A stretch of 64,000 bases of DNA from Cognataquiflexum gelatinilyticum (GTDB lineage: Bacteria; Bacteroidota; Bacteroidia; Cytophagales; Cyclobacteriaceae), in assembly GCF_024813435.1 (NCBI RefSeq), contig NZ_JANAEZ010000001.1, forward strand, positions 1,031,472-1,095,471, written 5' to 3'. A model generated the notes under the pieces. The model worked only from the letters and a program-made list of their open reading frames with translations. It was not told the origin of the DNA and did no database searches. Shown here one piece after another: positions 35,268 to 43,301 of this stretch. Position 1 is the stretch's first letter; every line of letters starts with the position of its first letter. The position numbers and the translations under genes were made by a program.

Positions 35268-35299
35268 TTTGGCAATAAGGTTTTAAATCTATTTCTTTG
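35268..35299 (+). promoter_or_regulatory. Putative acpP promoter
   Basis: TTTG (35268-35271) and TTTCTTTG (35292-35299) are separated by 20 bp. The second differs from TAnnTTTG at one position, and the spacing fits the Bacteroidota housekeeping sigma factor. The predicted leader is about 25 bases to ATG 35330. Confidence 0.45.
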
Positions 35300-35329
35300 C
35301 GAAGTGTTTTAAATTAAACTGTTCGAAAA

Positions 35330-35566
35330 ATGTCTGAAATTGCACAAAAAGTTAAAGCCATTATCGTTGATAAATTAGGCGTAGAAGAATCTGAAGTAAC
35401 TCCTGAGGCTAGCTTCACTAATGATCTTGGTGCAGACTCACTGGATACAGTTGAGCTCATTATGGAATTCGAAAAAGAATTCAACCTTTCTATTCCAGAT
35501 GACCAGGCTGAGCAAATCGGCACCGTTGGTCAAGCTATCAGCTACCTGGAGGCAAACGTAAAATAA
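35330..35566 (+). CDS. acpP: Acyl carrier protein
   Basis: A 78-residue acidic four-helix carrier that holds growing fatty-acyl chains on a phosphopantetheine arm. The attachment serine is S37 in LGADSLDTVEL. The length and sequence are those of the housekeeping AcpP. It is followed after 22 bp by fabF and then rnc, a very widely conserved arrangement, and diverges from IPExxxVDY-pyk. Confidence 0.98.
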   Translation: MSEIAQKVKAIIVDKLGVEESEVTPEASFTNDLGADSLDTVELIMEFEKEFNLSIPDDQAEQIGTVGQAISYLEANVK

Positions 35567-35588
35567 AATATTCATTCAAAATTCATTT

Positions 35589-36842
35589 ATGAATTTAAGA
35601 AGAGTTGTAGTAACTGGTTTAGGTGCCCTTACACCGATTGGAAATACCGTTCCCGAATTCTGGAATGGTCTATCAAATGGTGTAAGCGGTGCTGCGCCTA
35701 TTACTAGGTTCGATGCTTCCCTTTTCAAAACCCAATTTGCATGCGAGGTCAAGAATCTTGAAGTCGAACAGTTTATTGACAGAAAAGAAGCCCGGAAAAT
35801 GGATCTTTTTACTCAAATGGGGCTTATAGCTGCAGATGAGGCAATCAAAGATGCGGGTCTTGATCTTGAAAAAATCAACTTGCACAGGGCCGGAGTAATC
35901 ATGGGTTCAGGTATCGGCGGTCTCAGGTCCTTTCAGGATGAGGTCACTGATTTTGCCAGAGGTGATGGTACCCCGAGGTTCAACCCCTTCTTTATCCCCA
36001 AAATGATAGCTGACATCTGCGCAGGCTTCATTTCAATTAAATATGGATTCAGAGGGCCAAATTTTGTAACAGTTTCGGCTTGTGCTTCTGCCACAAACGC
36101 CATCATTGATGCTTTCAATTATATCAGGTTAAATAAAGCGGACATCTTCATCACCGGGGGCACTGAAGCTACCATTACTGAAGCAGGTGTTGGCGGGTTT
36201 AATGCCTTGAAAGCACTTTCCCAAAGAAATGATTCTCCTACTACTGCTTCCCGACCTTTTGATAAAGACAGAGATGGCTTTGTTCTTGGTGAAGGAGCCG
36301 GGTGTTTGATCCTAGAAGATTATGAACATGCCAAAGCACGTGGAGCAAAAATATATGCTGAATTGGTAGGTGGCGGAATGACTGCGGACGCTTACCATAT
36401 CACTGCTCCCCACCCTGAAGGAGAAGGAGCAAGCAATGTGATGAAGCATGCTTTAGAAGATGCAGAAATGCAGCCTGAAGATATTGATTATGTCAATGTA
36501 CACGGTACTTCCACTCCACTCGGAGATATCAGCGAAGTAAAAGCGATTCAAAAGGTATTTGGTGAGCATGCTTATAACATCAATATAAGCAGCACTAAAT
36601 CGATGACAGGTCACCTTTTGGGTGCGGCAGGTGCCATTGAAGCGATTGCTTCCATCCTTGCCATTAAAAATAGTCTCATTCCCCCTACCATCAACCACTT
36701 TACGGATGATGAGGAGTTTGATCCTAGATTGAACCTGACTTTCAATAAAGCCCAAAAAAGAGAAATCAGGGCAGCATTGAGTAATACCTTTGGATTTGGT
36801 GGGCATAATGCTTCCATCATCTTCAAAAAAATAACAGGATAA
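35589..36842 (+). CDS. fabF: 3-oxoacyl-ACP synthase II
   Basis: A 417-residue beta-ketoacyl-ACP synthase that elongates acyl-ACP in fatty-acid synthesis and is involved in making unsaturated chains. The active-site cysteine lies in TVSACASATNAI, and the two histidines in NVHGTSTPLGD and KSMTGHLLGAAGAIEA. The KS II-type start RRVVVTGLGALTPIGN and the C-terminal NTFGFGGHNASIIFK are canonical. It sits between acpP and rnc. Confidence 0.97.
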   Translation: MNLRRVVVTGLGALTPIGNTVPEFWNGLSNGVSGAAPITRFDASLFKTQFACEVKNLEVEQFIDRKEARKMDLFTQMGLIAADEAIKDAGLDLEKINLHRAGVIMGSGIGGLRSFQDEVTDFARGDGTPRFNPFFIPKMIADICAGFISIKYGFRGPNFVTVSACASATNAIIDAFNYIRLNKADIFITGGTEATITEAGVGGFNALKALSQRNDSPTTASRPFDKDRDGFVLGEGAGCLILEDYEHAKARGAKIYAELVGGGMTADAYHITAPHPEGEGASNVMKHALEDAEMQPEDIDYVNVHGTSTPLGDISEVKAIQKVFGEHAYNINISSTKSMTGHLLGAAGAIEAIASILAIKNSLIPPTINHFTDDEEFDPRLNLTFNKAQKREIRAALSNTFGFGGHNASIIFKKITG

Positions 36843-36844
36843 TT

Positions 36845-37585
36845 TTGAAACTGTCAAGATTACTTAGGCTTAGATCTCTGTTTTATAATAAATACGAAAA
36901 AAGGCTTGCTTCCTCCATCAAACATATGGTCGGAAGCAAGCCTTTTAATTTGACTCTTTATAAACTTGCCATCAAACACGCTTCTGTGGCAGAGGAATCC
37001 ATCAACGGGATGAAAATTTCCAATGAAAGGCTCGAATACCTCGGCGATGCAGTTTTGGGAGCAGTAGTTGCAGAATTTTTATTTATTAAGTATCCCTACA
37101 GAGATGAGGGCTTTCTTACAGAAACAAGAAGCCGGATGGTAAACAGGGAAGCCCTCAATCAAATCGCCATCAAAATCGGACTTTCGAAAATCATTAGTGA
37201 GGAATACAAAGGCAAAAATCTAAGTGCTCATAAATCTTTGTACGGAGATGCGTTGGAAGCAATGGTTGGCGCGATTTATTTGGACAGAGATTTCCATTTT
37301 TGTAAAAAATTCATCTTAAAAAGGATTATTATCCATTTTGATCTGGACAACATTATCAGCACCACGACAAATTTTAAGAGTAAAATCATCGAATGGGGTC
37401 AAAGAGAAAATGCTGAAATTGATTTTAAAACAATTTCTGTAAATGGAGAACAACGGTTCAAGGAATTTATAGTCGAACTCCATGTCAGCGGAAAACTTTT
37501 GGCAGAAGGAAAAGGAGCCACCAAAAAGAAAGCAGAGCAAGAAGCTGCTAAAAATGCTTGTGAAATTCTCAAGATAGCAGTATAG
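36845..37585 (+). CDS. rnc: Ribonuclease III
   Basis: A 246-residue RNase III that cleaves double-stranded RNA in rRNA maturation and RNA turnover. The nuclease domain carries the signature NERLEYLGDAVLGAVVAE and LYGDALEAMVGAIYLD. The dsRNA-binding domain is in the last 70 residues, ending in EGKGATKKKAEQEAAKNACE. The start is TTG 36845, 2 bp after fabF; the next ATG would cut into the N-terminal helix. Translation is likely coupled to fabF. Confidence 0.95.
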   Translation: MKLSRLLRLRSLFYNKYEKRLASSIKHMVGSKPFNLTLYKLAIKHASVAEESINGMKISNERLEYLGDAVLGAVVAEFLFIKYPYRDEGFLTETRSRMVNREALNQIAIKIGLSKIISEEYKGKNLSAHKSLYGDALEAMVGAIYLDRDFHFCKKFILKRIIIHFDLDNIISTTTNFKSKIIEWGQRENAEIDFKTISVNGEQRFKEFIVELHVSGKLLAEGKGATKKKAEQEAAKNACEILKIAV

Positions 37586-37628
37586 TAATGTATCTTTGGG
37601 GTCAGTTTATAGTATTTATATCAGCAAA

Positions 37629-39476
37629 ATGTCAACATTAAAAATCGCTTGTGCAACTGTCAACCAAACACCTTTAGACTGGACAGGAAATCTTGATCAT
37701 ATCAAGCAGGCGATAATAAAGGCAAAATCCCTGAATGTAGAATTTGTATGTTTTCCTGAATTAGCAATCACAGGCTACGGTAGTGAAGATCTTTTTTTAA
37801 GCTATTGGTATCCCCAAAAAGCAATCAGTCAATTGACACACCTCCTTCCCTATTCAGAAGGAATTACAATAGCTGTTGGTTTGCCTGTCAGGATCCAAGA
37901 AAAGGTTTACAATTGTGTGGCAGTCCTGGAAAACCAAAAAGTTATGGGTTTTGTAGCCAAGCAATTTATGGCCATAGACGGGGTGCATTATGAGTTTCGC
38001 TGGTTTACGCCTTGGGAACACGGGAAAGTGATCCAGTTTGAATTTCAGGGAAATCAGATTCCTTTTGGAGACCTTGTCCTGGAGAAAAACGGGATAAAAT
38101 ATGGTTTTGAAATCTGTGAAGATGCCTGGAGAGGAGACCTCAGACCGGGCTTTAGACTCAAAGACAGAAATGTAGACCTTATCTTCAATCCAAGTGCAAG
38201 TCACTTTGCCATGGGCAAAAGTATCCTTAGAGAACAGCTAGTCAATGAAAGCTCCAAGAAATTTGCAGCTACTTATTTTTATGTCAATCTCCTTGGCAAT
38301 GAAGCAGGAAGAATGATCTTTGATGGAGAAATCCTTGCTTCAAAACATGGAAAGCTGATTTTAAAAAACGAGCTTCTTTCCTTTGAAGATTTTCAGGTTT
38401 TGGTTTTTGACTATGACAAGAAAAAGGAAGAATACCTTGAAATTAAAAGCCTGCATGATAAAAACGAGGAATTTGTAAAGGCCTCAGCCTTGGCTCTTTT
38501 TGATTACCTTCGAAAAAGTAAAAGCAAAGGCTTTGTGTTATCCCTTAGCGGTGGGGCGGATTCTTCCACCATTGCAGTTTTGGTATCGGAAATGGTCAGA
38601 CGTGGGGTTGAAGAACTGGGGATTACTCTCTTTCTTCAAAAATCGGGATTATCCTTTGTGCCATCGACAAATAATCCGGTCAAAGAAATCACCGGACAGC
38701 TACTTACAACAGCTTATCAGGCGTCCGACAATTCTTCATTTGTCACTTTCCAAAGTGCAAAGTTCTTAGCCGAAAGTATAGGCGCTGAATTCCTTCATTG
38801 GGAAATCACAGATGAAGTCAAATCTTACACAGAAAAAATAGAAAAAGCCATTGGAAGGAAACTTACCTGGAAAGAAGATGACATAGCGCTTCAAAACATT
38901 CAGGCAAGGACCAGATCCCCGATCATTTGGATGCTTGCCAACATAAAAAACGCCCTTCTTTTGAGCACTTCAAACAGAAGTGAAGGAGATGTAGGGTATA
39001 CAACCATGGACGGAGACACAAGTGGAAGCATCTCACCTATAGCTGGGGTTGACAAGCATTTTGTCATCCAATGGCTTCGTTGGGCCGAAACAGAACTTAA
39101 TTATTCCGGCTTGAATAAAGTGAATGGTCTCCAACCTACAGCTGAACTCCGACCTTCTGAAAACCAACAGACAGACGAGACTGACCTCATGCCTTATGCT
39201 GTAATTGTCGAAATCGAGCGGCTAGCTATTCGGGACAAAAGGTCACCGCTTGACATCTTTTTAATCCTAAAGGAGGAATTGAACGTAGAAAAAGAATTGC
39301 TAAAAAGTTATATCAAAAAATTCTTTCGGCTTTGGTCCCAAAACCAATGGAAAAGAGAACGCTTTGCGCCTTCTTTTCATTTGGATGAATTCAATGTCGA
39401 TCCAAAAACCTGGTACAGATTCCCGATATTATCAGGAGGATATGCGGAAGAATTGAAAGAATTGGATGAATATTGA
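37629..39476 (+). CDS. nadE: Glutamine-dependent NAD+ synthetase
   Basis: A 615-residue two-domain enzyme for the last step of NAD synthesis. The N-terminal nitrilase-like glutaminase (about 1-260) has the glutamate in FPELAITGYGSEDLF and the nucleophile cysteine near 161 in FEICEDAWRG. The C-terminal synthetase has the ATP PP-motif LSLSGGADSSTIAVLV near 306, ALLLSTSNRSEGDVGY and TAELRPSENQQTDE. ATG 37629 is preferred over an in-frame upstream start 33 bases earlier, because family members begin at about this point. Confidence 0.96.
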   Translation: MSTLKIACATVNQTPLDWTGNLDHIKQAIIKAKSLNVEFVCFPELAITGYGSEDLFLSYWYPQKAISQLTHLLPYSEGITIAVGLPVRIQEKVYNCVAVLENQKVMGFVAKQFMAIDGVHYEFRWFTPWEHGKVIQFEFQGNQIPFGDLVLEKNGIKYGFEICEDAWRGDLRPGFRLKDRNVDLIFNPSASHFAMGKSILREQLVNESSKKFAATYFYVNLLGNEAGRMIFDGEILASKHGKLILKNELLSFEDFQVLVFDYDKKKEEYLEIKSLHDKNEEFVKASALALFDYLRKSKSKGFVLSLSGGADSSTIAVLVSEMVRRGVEELGITLFLQKSGLSFVPSTNNPVKEITGQLLTTAYQASDNSSFVTFQSAKFLAESIGAEFLHWEITDEVKSYTEKIEKAIGRKLTWKEDDIALQNIQARTRSPIIWMLANIKNALLLSTSNRSEGDVGYTTMDGDTSGSISPIAGVDKHFVIQWLRWAETELNYSGLNKVNGLQPTAELRPSENQQTDETDLMPYAVIVEIERLAIRDKRSPLDIFLILKEELNVEKELLKSYIKKFFRLWSQNQWKRERFAPSFHLDEFNVDPKTWYRFPILSGGYAEELKELDEY

Positions 39477-39512
39477 ATTAAATAAAATCACCTGATCCAA
39501 AAAAACAACAAT

Positions 39513-40619
39513 ATGACATTACAACTGATAGTAGACTATATCGTTTGGAGTCCCAACCCGGCGGTTTTTCCAAGTTTTGAAAGGTTAAGGTGGTACAGCC
39601 TATTGTTTGCTTTTGGATTTATAATATCACAACAGGTGATGATCTACATCTACCGCAAGGAAGGTCAGGATGATAGGCTTGTTGACAAGCTGACTATTTA
39701 CATGGTATTGGCCACTATTATCGGTGCAAGATTAGGCCATGTACTTTTTTATGAACCCGAAAAATACCTCAGCAATCCCCTCGAAATCCTAAAAGTTTGG
39801 GAAGGAGGACTTGCGAGTCATGGGGCAGCCATTGCAATATTGTTTTCCTTATACCTGTATGCAAGGAAGGTTCCCACTCAAACATATTTATGGGTGGTAG
39901 ACCGCATTGTGATTGTAACAGCCATGACAGGTGCCATGATCAGAATGGGAAACCTGATGAATTCTGAAATAGGTGGAAAACCGACCGGTACTGATAGTGG
40001 TTTTGTATATGCTAGAGATAGTGAAGAAATTTTGGAAACTTTACGCATTCCGGTTTTAGAAGTCAGCTCGTACAAACCTGATAACAGAGAATCTGAACTT
40101 ACCGGGACCGGAATAGTTCCTGTCAATATTGATATTAAAATAGATAAGGGAGGATTCAGTGAGGGTGATCTCAAGGCTACATTGAATACCGATGTCAAGT
40201 ATGTTTTGACCAAATTCAAGAGTTCTCAGAAATACATGGCGGAAAACCCCGATACTCCCTTGAATTTTGATCTTTCTGATAAGGGAGACCATTTTCTGGC
40301 TACAATTTATACTTTTGGTATAGCCCGGTATCCTACCCAAATTTATGAATCGGCATCTTATTTTATAATCTTCCTTGTTTTACTTTGGCTATGGATGACT
40401 TACAAGTCAAGGCTTCCTGATGGTTTGCTTTTGGGATTGTTTTTGATCTTGGTATTTGGAATGCGCTTTGTCTGGGAATACCTGAAAGAAAATCAGGTTG
40501 ACTTTGAGCAGGGACTTTCTCTAAACATGGGCCAATGGCTGAGCATTCCATTGGTGATCGGTGGCTTTATATTAGTGGGATTGGCTTTAAAAAAAGGCTT
40601 CAAAGGTAAAATAAGCTAA
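39513..40619 (+). CDS. lgt: Prolipoprotein diacylglyceryl transferase, with a large periplasmic insert
   Basis: A 368-residue inner-membrane enzyme that adds diacylglycerol to the lipobox cysteine of prolipoproteins. The Lgt signature is spread through GARLGHVLFYEPEKYL, WEGGLASHGAAIAI, MIRMGNLMNSEIGGKPT and RYPTQIYESASYF. Between residues about 155 and 265 there is an approximately 100-residue polar insert that the roughly 290-residue E. coli enzyme lacks. Its location after the GNLMNSE loop puts it in the periplasm. Its last four bases overlap the convergent yidD gene. Confidence 0.93.
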   Translation: MTLQLIVDYIVWSPNPAVFPSFERLRWYSLLFAFGFIISQQVMIYIYRKEGQDDRLVDKLTIYMVLATIIGARLGHVLFYEPEKYLSNPLEILKVWEGGLASHGAAIAILFSLYLYARKVPTQTYLWVVDRIVIVTAMTGAMIRMGNLMNSEIGGKPTGTDSGFVYARDSEEILETLRIPVLEVSSYKPDNRESELTGTGIVPVNIDIKIDKGGFSEGDLKATLNTDVKYVLTKFKSSQKYMAENPDTPLNFDLSDKGDHFLATIYTFGIARYPTQIYESASYFIIFLVLLWLWMTYKSRLPDGLLLGLFLILVFGMRFVWEYLKENQVDFEQGLSLNMGQWLSIPLVIGGFILVGLALKKGFKGKIS

Positions 40620-40837
40620 GGAACCGGGTCGTGTCCATGACCTCCCCAAGGGTGGCAACTTGCTATTCTTTTGATTCCTAGCCAACCTCCTTTGAATATT
40701 CCGTGTTTCAATATGGCTTCTTTGGTATATTGGCTACAAGTGGGTGTATACCTGCATGAAGCAGGAAAAAGTGGAGAAATCACATATTGGTACACCAAAA
40801 CCGGAAATATGGCGATCTTTCGGATAATTGTTTTCAA
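40616..40837 (-). CDS. yidD: Membrane protein insertion efficiency factor YidD
   Basis: A 73-residue YidD family protein, which assists YidC/Sec-mediated insertion of inner-membrane proteins. The hallmark run is FPASCRYTPTCSQYTKEAI, followed by GWLGIKRIASCHPWGGHGHD. A short N-terminal hydrophobic amphipathic helix matches the family. In many genomes it neighbours rnpA or yidC; here it lies antisense to the last codon of lgt (4-bp overlap), an unusual place. Confidence 0.94.
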   Translation of the reverse strand: MKTIIRKIAIFPVLVYQYVISPLFPASCRYTPTCSQYTKEAILKHGIFKGGWLGIKRIASCHPWGGHGHDPVP

Positions 40838-40910
40838 AGCAGTGATATTTCAGGGATAAAAAAATATAGCAAGCTAAAGTTCATTTAATTTAAAATAAGT
40901 ACTGTCTAAC

Positions 40911-42368
40911 TTGAAAGATTTTCGCAAATATAGCTTTCTTTTCCTCCTTCCATTGCTTGGATTTTTTGAGGTAAATTATGCTGTTGCCCAGACTGAAGCA
41001 GTAGAAAAAGACAGTACAACAACGGTCAGCCATCCGGAAAAGGTGGTCATCAATAATATTTTTATTGTAGGAAATGAAAAGACTCGAAAGAATATAATCC
41101 TTAGGGAAATAGACCTTAAAACAGGAGTCAGTTATGATTGGGATGAATTGATCTCGATGATACAGGCTGATCAAAAAAAAATCTATAACCTGCAGTTGTT
41201 TAACAGTGTGGAAATCACACCACTCATCACGGACAATGAACAGATTGAACTATTGGTCTCAGTAACCGAAAGGTGGTATATCATCCCAAACATCATTTTC
41301 AACCTTGCTGACCGTAACATTGCAGAATGGTGGACTAACCAAAACCGGGATTTTTCCAGGGTAAATTACGGAGCAAGGTTGGTTCACAACAACGTTGGCG
41401 GCAGGAATGAAAAGCTGAAAGTCGGAGCACAATTTGGTTTTGTTAAAGCATTTGAAGTACTGTACAGCATCCCTTATCTGGACAAAAATCAAAACCATGG
41501 CATCTCCGGCCAATTTACCTATTTCACCCAAAAGACCATTCCCGTTAAGTCAGCATTTAACAAACAGGTTTTTTATACCAACGAAAATGAAGAAGTTTTA
41601 AGAAAAAATTCTTCCGCCTATTTCAGATATAGTTATAGAGGGAGTTATTACAATTTTCATTTTGTAACTTTTGGATACAACAATACAACTATCAACCCTG
41701 ACGTTTTTGTCCAAAATCCTGACTATTTACTGAATGAAAGCAACAAACTCAATTACTTTGTACTAGGATATACTTTTAGACACGATAAAAGGAATAATAT
41801 CCAATATGCCACCGAGGGTGAATTATTGAACATCAGTGTGACAAAGTATGGCATCTTTGCATCAGATGATATGGATGATACCGAAATCTCTATCAATGCC
41901 AATAAGTATATCAAAGTAAGCGATAAATTCAATTTTGTTTCCGGATTGTCACTCAATTCATTTATTCAAAAAAGACAGCCTTTCACTTTGGTAAGAGGAA
42001 TCGGATATAATCCCAATTTTATCAGGGGTTATGAACTGAATGTGGTGGAAGGTCAGCAGATCCTTGTACACAAAAACAGCTTCAGATTCAAATTTATTGA
42101 CGTGGGATATGATATTGGAAAATATGTCCCATTGGAGGAATTTTCTTACCTACCGCTCAAAATGTATCTTGGTTTTAATTTTGACCATGGATTTGTCAAT
42201 GACCGAAACAACCTGCCTGACAATGCCCGTCTGACGAATAAATACCTTTTTGGCTATGGAGCAGGCCTCGATATCGTGACGCTTTATGACATGGTATTCA
42301 GGTTTGAATACTCCCTCAACAACCAAGGTGAACAGGCATTTTTTGTCAACTTCAGGGCACCTTTTTGA
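40911..42368 (+). CDS. BamA/TamA-like outer-membrane protein
   Basis: A 485-residue protein of the Omp85/surface-antigen group. It has a signal peptide (about residues 1-27, FLFLLPLLGFFEVNYAVAQ), one POTRA-like domain (about 40-115, VVINNIFIVGNEKTRKNIIL) and a C-terminal beta-barrel (about 125-485) ending in a terminal aromatic strand (FFVNFRAPF). BamA has five POTRA domains; here only one is recognised, so this is a shorter member of the family. The start is TTG 40911; no ATG precedes the signal peptide. It could be the TamA-type partner of the TamB protein at 2.5 kb, but this is speculative. Confidence 0.8.
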   Translation: MKDFRKYSFLFLLPLLGFFEVNYAVAQTEAVEKDSTTTVSHPEKVVINNIFIVGNEKTRKNIILREIDLKTGVSYDWDELISMIQADQKKIYNLQLFNSVEITPLITDNEQIELLVSVTERWYIIPNIIFNLADRNIAEWWTNQNRDFSRVNYGARLVHNNVGGRNEKLKVGAQFGFVKAFEVLYSIPYLDKNQNHGISGQFTYFTQKTIPVKSAFNKQVFYTNENEEVLRKNSSAYFRYSYRGSYYNFHFVTFGYNNTTINPDVFVQNPDYLLNESNKLNYFVLGYTFRHDKRNNIQYATEGELLNISVTKYGIFASDDMDDTEISINANKYIKVSDKFNFVSGLSLNSFIQKRQPFTLVRGIGYNPNFIRGYELNVVEGQQILVHKNSFRFKFIDVGYDIGKYVPLEEFSYLPLKMYLGFNFDHGFVNDRNNLPDNARLTNKYLFGYGAGLDIVTLYDMVFRFEYSLNNQGEQAFFVNFRAPF

Positions 42369-42470
42369 GTTAGTCGAATTTAAACGTTTAAGATCGGATA
42401 GTTATTTTTTCCTTTCCTTTTGTACTTGTATTTTTAATTGAATCGATTTTCCTTCGGTTTTTTTAATGAC

Positions 42471-43301
42471 ATGACAAGTCCTCTCAAATTTTTGTTTCTC
42501 TTAAGTCTGATTTTAGGCTGTGCTCAAGCTAAAGGACAAACCGGTACAGAAGCATTGCCTAGAGGCGGAAGAAGCATGGGTTTGGGAAATTCCAATGTGA
42601 CAATCGGAGATGTTTGGAGCATTTTTAATAACATTGGGGGACTCTCAAAGATTGATCATACCCAAGCTACATTTTCATATGACCATCGTCTCGGCATCAA
42701 TGAACTCACAACATTGGGCGCTGCTGTTGTTATTAAAGGTAATCAAAAGGCTTATGGGTTAGGAATTTCAAGTTTTGGATCGGAGAATTTTTCCCAAAAT
42801 CAAATCGGAATTGGTTTTTCAAATCAATTGGGAATTGCAAGTCTTGGGCTAAAAGTAAATTATTTACAGACGAGTATTGAGGGATTTGGAAGGGGCGTGG
42901 CAGCAATCATAGAATTTGGAGGGGTGGCAGAATTGACACCTGAATTGTTTTTTGGAGCCCATGCCTACAATATCACCCGTGCGAAATATGGCAAAAATTC
43001 GAATGACCGCTTGCCTACTACCATCAAAGCGGGGATTTCTTATCGACCTGCCTCAAAGGTCATGGTAAACCTTGAAGCCGAAAAAGACATCCTCCTAGAC
43101 CCATTATTGAAATTAGGATTGGAATATAATATTTTGGAAAGGGTATGGGCTAGGGTTGGAATGAATACACAACCCAATAAATTCTTTTTTGGTATAGGTT
43201 TCCGTCCCAAAAGATACCACATCGATTATGCATTGACCCAGCATTCCAGTCTGGGAAATACGCATCATTTTTCATTCAGCTACCTGTTTTTAGCCAAATG
43301 A
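42471..43301 (+). CDS. PorV/PorQ-like outer-membrane beta-barrel protein
   Basis: A 276-residue exported protein (signal MTSPLKFLFLLSLILGCAQA). After it comes LPRGGRSMGLGNSNVTIGD and FNNIGGLSKIDHTQATFSYD, the N-terminal pattern of the PorV/PorQ outer-membrane family (FadL-like fold). The remaining alternating beta strands end in HHFSFSYLFLAK. Members include a type IX secretion shuttle protein, but most have unknown roles. It overlaps the next gene by four bases (ATGA), so the two are coupled. ATG 42471 begins the signal peptide; a TTG 33 bases upstream is less likely. Confidence 0.8.
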   Translation: MTSPLKFLFLLSLILGCAQAKGQTGTEALPRGGRSMGLGNSNVTIGDVWSIFNNIGGLSKIDHTQATFSYDHRLGINELTTLGAAVVIKGNQKAYGLGISSFGSENFSQNQIGIGFSNQLGIASLGLKVNYLQTSIEGFGRGVAAIIEFGGVAELTPELFFGAHAYNITRAKYGKNSNDRLPTTIKAGISYRPASKVMVNLEAEKDILLDPLLKLGLEYNILERVWARVGMNTQPNKFFFGIGFRPKRYHIDYALTQHSSLGNTHHFSFSYLFLAK

